Shown: piece by piece, positions 61,149-64,000 of the stretch
Position numbering within the stretch: position 1 is the stretch's first letter
Layout of the letters: each line of letters opens with the position of its first letter
Translations under genes and position numbers: made by a program
Assembly: GCF_002088235.1 (NCBI RefSeq)
Contig: NZ_AQQV01000001.1
Location: forward strand, 930,001 to 994,000
Direction: 5' to 3'
DNA length: 64,000 nt
Source: Oceanococcus atlanticus
GTDB lineage: Bacteria; Pseudomonadota; Gammaproteobacteria; Nevskiales; Oceanococcaceae
The notes under the pieces: model-generated
What the model saw: only the letters and a program-made list of their open reading frames with translations
Database searches by the model: none
Told to the model about the DNA's origin: nothing

Positions 61149-63203
61149 TTAGCGCGGAACGATAACCACCGGCGACCGCGGCCCCTCGTAACCCCTACGG
61201 AATGAGTTGTAATAGGGGTAGCAGAACACTTCAGATTGCTGGTCGGCGATATCGCCAGAGGGTGACGGTTTGCAACCGAGCAAATCCTCCGGCGAAAAAC
61301 GAATATTGGAGTCGTCGACATGCAGGAATTGCTCTGGCGTATCCATTAAATCGGCGATATGAGCCACATCAGCCCCACCATTCTTGAGCAACAACTCCTT
61401 ACCCAGGAAGTAGTAACTGCCTCGATTGTCATAGCTGTTTCCATGGTCGCCAATATGCGTAGCCACCACCGTGTACAAACCGCCTGAAAACCCCGCGGGC
61501 AGATCCAGAACAAATTTATAGGTCACACCGTCGCCAAGCACGACCGGAGGCCGTAATTCAGGGTTGCTCGTAAACGTAAACGATTGCTGCCCCGAAACAT
61601 CGTAGAACGACAGGATCAAATCATTCGGGCTCACCCCACCCGTTTCGTAGACATGATCCTGGTCAATCGACTGGTTTGTCTTGTAATCACGGTCCCCATC
61701 CAAATACGGCGTGACATTGGCGACGATACGACCATTGGCGTCCGGGATAAGGACCACCGCACCGGTGCCATCGACACTCAATTGTTCTTTTGGAAACTCG
61801 ATCAAGCTGACAAACCCATCAGACTGGACCAAGGCAGCGGGCACTTGTGATGTAGGACTCCAGTCTTGCAAACGCTCGTTAAGGCTCAAATGGTTAATAC
61901 GGATACCATCCACCCAGACCTCAGCCTGCGGGCTCTCTTGCACAAATCTGATGGTCGTAATCTGATAGTCGGGCCCCAGATCTTCCAAGGCGGCGGCATG
62001 CAGGTCTTCTCTGGTCGCATTCACAGCGCGGTCAAACATGATATGGCCGGGCGCCCATTCCGCTTTGCGACCGAGGTAGTTGAGTTCACGCCAGACACCT
62101 TGGCTGCATTGGCCTGTCCATTTGACGAAAGCATCCCTGGTCTGTGTTCCCGCGCTGTTGGACATGATCACCCAAAAGTACGGTGTACCAAGGCCTGCGC
62201 AGTTCCCGTTTCTGGGGTAGTAGTAGGCGGACAAGTTATCGAGGTCCGCGACCTGGAGGGCATCCTGAACGTAGTAACTGACCGACATCGCATCGGCCGT
62301 GTGATCTCCCGTGCGCGAACGTGGCGCATACTGAAGCGCCTCCCCACCTACAGGAGAGAACCGGTCCGGCAGGTTCCAGCGTACGTTTTTGGTTGATTGG
62401 AACCAACCGATACCCGTTCCACCACTGGCCGCGCCGGCGCTGAGCAAGTTGCTGACGTCGTCTTCTCCGAAGTTTGCATAGAAGCCGAAATCCTCAACCG
62501 CTTCACGTAAAACGGAGGCATTGACGTGGACATTGTCGATCCATGCATCCGGCCCAAAGCCGTTGTACCCCAAGAACTGAATTCGGATACCCCAGATTTT
62601 GTAATCGCTACCGAATTCCTGTTTCGCCCAACGGTGCGCATCGCCCCGCTTTGCGAACACTTGGCCATCGGTACTCGACCAATCCACCCAACTCTTGTTG
62701 ACCAAATCAACCGCATTCCAACGACCTGCGGCACAACCAACACCGGCCTTGAGCGTGGTCCGAACGCGCGGCTGATCGCTGGCATTGCTGTTGATCAGTA
62801 TTTCCGCGCGCACACTACCGCTCACACAGGCTCCTGCCGTCATCGGCAACAGATCAAACCCCATTTTTTCGAGCTTGCTGATCTGCAGATCGGACTGCGG
62901 AAAGTAGCTGATCGACACATAGTCATTGCTTGCATCCACGGCACGCTGTGTCGCGTCATAATGCAAAGCGGAAAGAGAAAGCGCATTCGCCACCGGTGGC
63001 TGGCCCCAATACGCGTTGTAGGATTCGAAATAGCCGGTCGGAAGAATACCTTCTGCTGAATTGAGCACGGCCGCGGTTACGGGCTGCAACGCGTCCGAAA
63101 CAGGTTCCAGCAAATCGCCAAGCTCCCCAAGTTGAGCCTGGGCATTCCAACTTGCCACGCACAGCAAACCAGTGGCAGTCAGGCTGCCAAAAAAACGTCT
63201 CAT
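61149..63203 (-). CDS. Large exported protein with internal domain duplication, function unknown
   Basis: A 684-residue exported protein (signal peptide RRFFGSLTATGLLCVASWNAQA). Two similar beta-rich domains follow. The first spans about residues 75-235 (VSISYFPQSDLQISKLEKMGF, then CAAGRWNAVDLVNKSWVDW and AWIDNVHVN). The second spans about 300-450 (MSVSYYVQDALQVADLDNLSAYYY, then CSQGVWRELNYLGRKAEW and VWVDGIRIN). The layout resembles carbohydrate-binding or jelly-roll modules, each with paired Cys. A C-terminal region (about 490-684) has Ig-like strands, e.g. VVLGDGVTYKFVLDLPAGFSGGLYTVVATHIGDHG. No catalytic motif is seen. ATG 63203 is preceded by GGGGG. Inside this locus it may bind or process the polymer; this is inference. 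Confidence 0.7.
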   Translation of the reverse strand: MRRFFGSLTATGLLCVASWNAQAQLGELGDLLEPVSDALQPVTAAVLNSAEGILPTGYFESYNAYWGQPPVANALSLSALHYDATQRAVDASNDYVSISYFPQSDLQISKLEKMGFDLLPMTAGACVSGSVRAEILINSNASDQPRVRTTLKAGVGCAAGRWNAVDLVNKSWVDWSSTDGQVFAKRGDAHRWAKQEFGSDYKIWGIRIQFLGYNGFGPDAWIDNVHVNASVLREAVEDFGFYANFGEDDVSNLLSAGAASGGTGIGWFQSTKNVRWNLPDRFSPVGGEALQYAPRSRTGDHTADAMSVSYYVQDALQVADLDNLSAYYYPRNGNCAGLGTPYFWVIMSNSAGTQTRDAFVKWTGQCSQGVWRELNYLGRKAEWAPGHIMFDRAVNATREDLHAAALEDLGPDYQITTIRFVQESPQAEVWVDGIRINHLSLNERLQDWSPTSQVPAALVQSDGFVSLIEFPKEQLSVDGTGAVVLIPDANGRIVANVTPYLDGDRDYKTNQSIDQDHVYETGGVSPNDLILSFYDVSGQQSFTFTSNPELRPPVVLGDGVTYKFVLDLPAGFSGGLYTVVATHIGDHGNSYDNRGSYYFLGKELLLKNGGADVAHIADLMDTPEQFLHVDDSNIRFSPEDLLGCKPSPSGDIADQQSEVFCYPYYNSFRRGYEGPRSPVVIVPR

Positions 63204-63477
63204 CAAAATAACCCCCAAAAAAGAATGGCATGCACGTTTCTCTACCCTTTGCGAGTTTGCCCAACCATATGCAAAGTGTGAGAAATCTAATTTAAACGCC
63301 CATCACATAGCGCGATGGAAGTCAATATATATCACAACTGTGACACTACACGGTCAGTTAAACCTTTTGGTTCCTATAAAGACCACACGCCCGGCACAGA
63401 GGCTTGATCAATATCGAAAACACTCAATTGATCGACTACGATGTTCAACCATCAACAAGCTGAATGGATGTAAAGAA
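63204..63477. other. AT-rich divergent regulatory region
   Basis: These 274 bases are much more AT-rich than the rest and separate two divergent genes. A perfect inverted repeat TCACA-AC-TGTGA lies near 63333-63344 within TATATATCACAACTGTGACACTA, a possible operator. Several TATAAA/TATATA elements could serve as -10 sequences. No open frame is convincing here. Confidence 0.5.
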
Positions 63478-64000
63478 GTGCCATCGCATGTACATCGCCC
63501 CGACTTCTTGATCATTGGCGCCCAGAAAGCTGGGACGACCTCAGCACACCACGCGCTTTGCACACATCCATCCATCTGGATGCCATCAATAAAAGAGCTG
63601 CACGCCTTTGATTCGGGCGCTACGCATCTAAGCCCACAAGAGTTGGAGCGCTATTTCAGCATCTTTAGCGAAGCCCCTGCCGGCTCAACCCGGGGAGAAG
63701 CAACGCCGAGTTACCTATATGCGCCGCACGCCGCCGCAAGCATTCACGCGGCTCTCGGCTCACAGGTCAAACTCATCGTGTTGCTCAGAAATCCGGCTAA
63801 ACGGGCCTACTCGCATTACCTTATGAATCTGCGAAAGGGCTACGAGAAAAAGAGCTTTGCAGACGCGCTGGAAGCCGAAGAGCGCCGTTTGGAACAGGGC
63901 ACGCAATCCATGCTGCGCTATTCCTACATATCGCGTGGGTACTATCACGAGCAAATTTCCCGCTATCTCGAGTATTTCGACCATTCGATGATGCGGATCT
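63478..64000 (+). CDS. Sulfotransferase domain protein 3, 3' end outside window
   Basis: An open frame running off the window end, at least 174 residues. It has DFLIIGAQKAGTTSAHHALCTHPS (PAPS 5' loop), PSIKELHAFDSG, GEATPSYLYAP, and LIVLLRNPAKRAYSHYLMNLRKG (3'-phosphate motif). These are the hallmarks of bacterial PAPS-dependent sulfotransferases. GTG 63478 is the only credible start in this frame. It differs from the other two sulfotransferases in its surrounding residues. It is divergent from the large exported-protein gene and probably continues the polysaccharide locus to the right. Confidence 0.88.
   Translation, partial: MPSHVHRPDFLIIGAQKAGTTSAHHALCTHPSIWMPSIKELHAFDSGATHLSPQELERYFSIFSEAPAGSTRGEATPSYLYAPHAAASIHAALGSQVKLIVLLRNPAKRAYSHYLMNLRKGYEKKSFADALEAEERRLEQGTQSMLRYSYISRGYYHEQISRYLEYFDHSMMRI

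Noticed and set aside
63331-63347. CRP binding site
   Set aside because: CRP needs TGTGA-N6-TCACA; here the order is TCACA-N2-TGTGA.

Overview
The window is one continuous, gene-dense, GC-rich chromosomal segment. It most likely comes from a gammaproteobacterium of the Nevskiales/Xanthomonadales/Pseudomonas type. This placement is an inference from gene content: a Pseudomonas-like class I NrdB, RdgC, SlyX, YceH, TrmL, and an rpoN-hpf-ptsN-hprK-rapZ-EIIA(Man)-HPr-EI cluster. No rRNA, tRNA, CRISPR array, insertion sequence or prophage was seen. No gene-free gap exceeds about 300 bases.

Bases 1-14 kb hold the end of nrdB, a GNAT/EmrE pair, and a putatively iron-regulated porin / FMN-binding flavoprotein / PepSY membrane protein cassette behind a Fur-like box. 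A lactamase-fold hydrolase, a VanX-type dipeptidase and a crotonase follow. Next comes a minus-strand operon with three 4-base ATGA overlaps: ECF sigma factor, anti-sigma factor, periplasmic sensor, and an exported intradiol-dioxygenase-like lipoprotein. Then come GST, FabH, a parvulin, SlyX, YceH and an exported protein.

Bases 14-30 kb hold a large TPR-containing Ser/Thr kinase convergent with a kinase-associated ECF sigma factor, then RdgC and an unknown protein. A minus-strand operon follows (DUF4105, phosphopantetheinyl transferase, AmpD, YheT). It is divergent from a plus-strand group containing a DUF3015 protein, a second DUF4105 protein and an M16 peptidase lipoprotein.

Bases 30-41 kb hold trmL, rpoN, hpf and a complete regulatory phosphotransferase system with HPr kinase and RapZ but no sugar permease. 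A long-chain acyl-CoA synthetase and an Ntn-hydrolase of the penicillin acylase family follow.

From about 40.8 kb to the window end lies a large exopolysaccharide locus. It begins with a structured leader and then a FecR-domain protein, an outer-membrane barrel, Wza, Wzc, a helical-repeat protein, a Wzy/ligase and WcaJ. Further on are a TagD-like cytidylyltransferase, GT4 and WecG/TagA enzymes, two sulfotransferases, a second polymerase-like protein, a CDP-alcohol phosphotransferase, five more glycosyltransferases, a large exported protein with an internal duplication, and a third sulfotransferase cut by the window end. Together these suggest a polymer assembled on undecaprenyl phosphate, decorated with sulfate and probably with a phospho-alcohol. 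No Wzx flippase is visible in the window.

The best candidates for something undescribed are the sulfated/phospho-alcohol polysaccharide locus with its duplicated-domain exported protein, the sigma/anti-sigma/sensor/intradiol operon, the Fur-box porin-flavoprotein-PepSY cassette, and the structured leader at the head of the polysaccharide operon.
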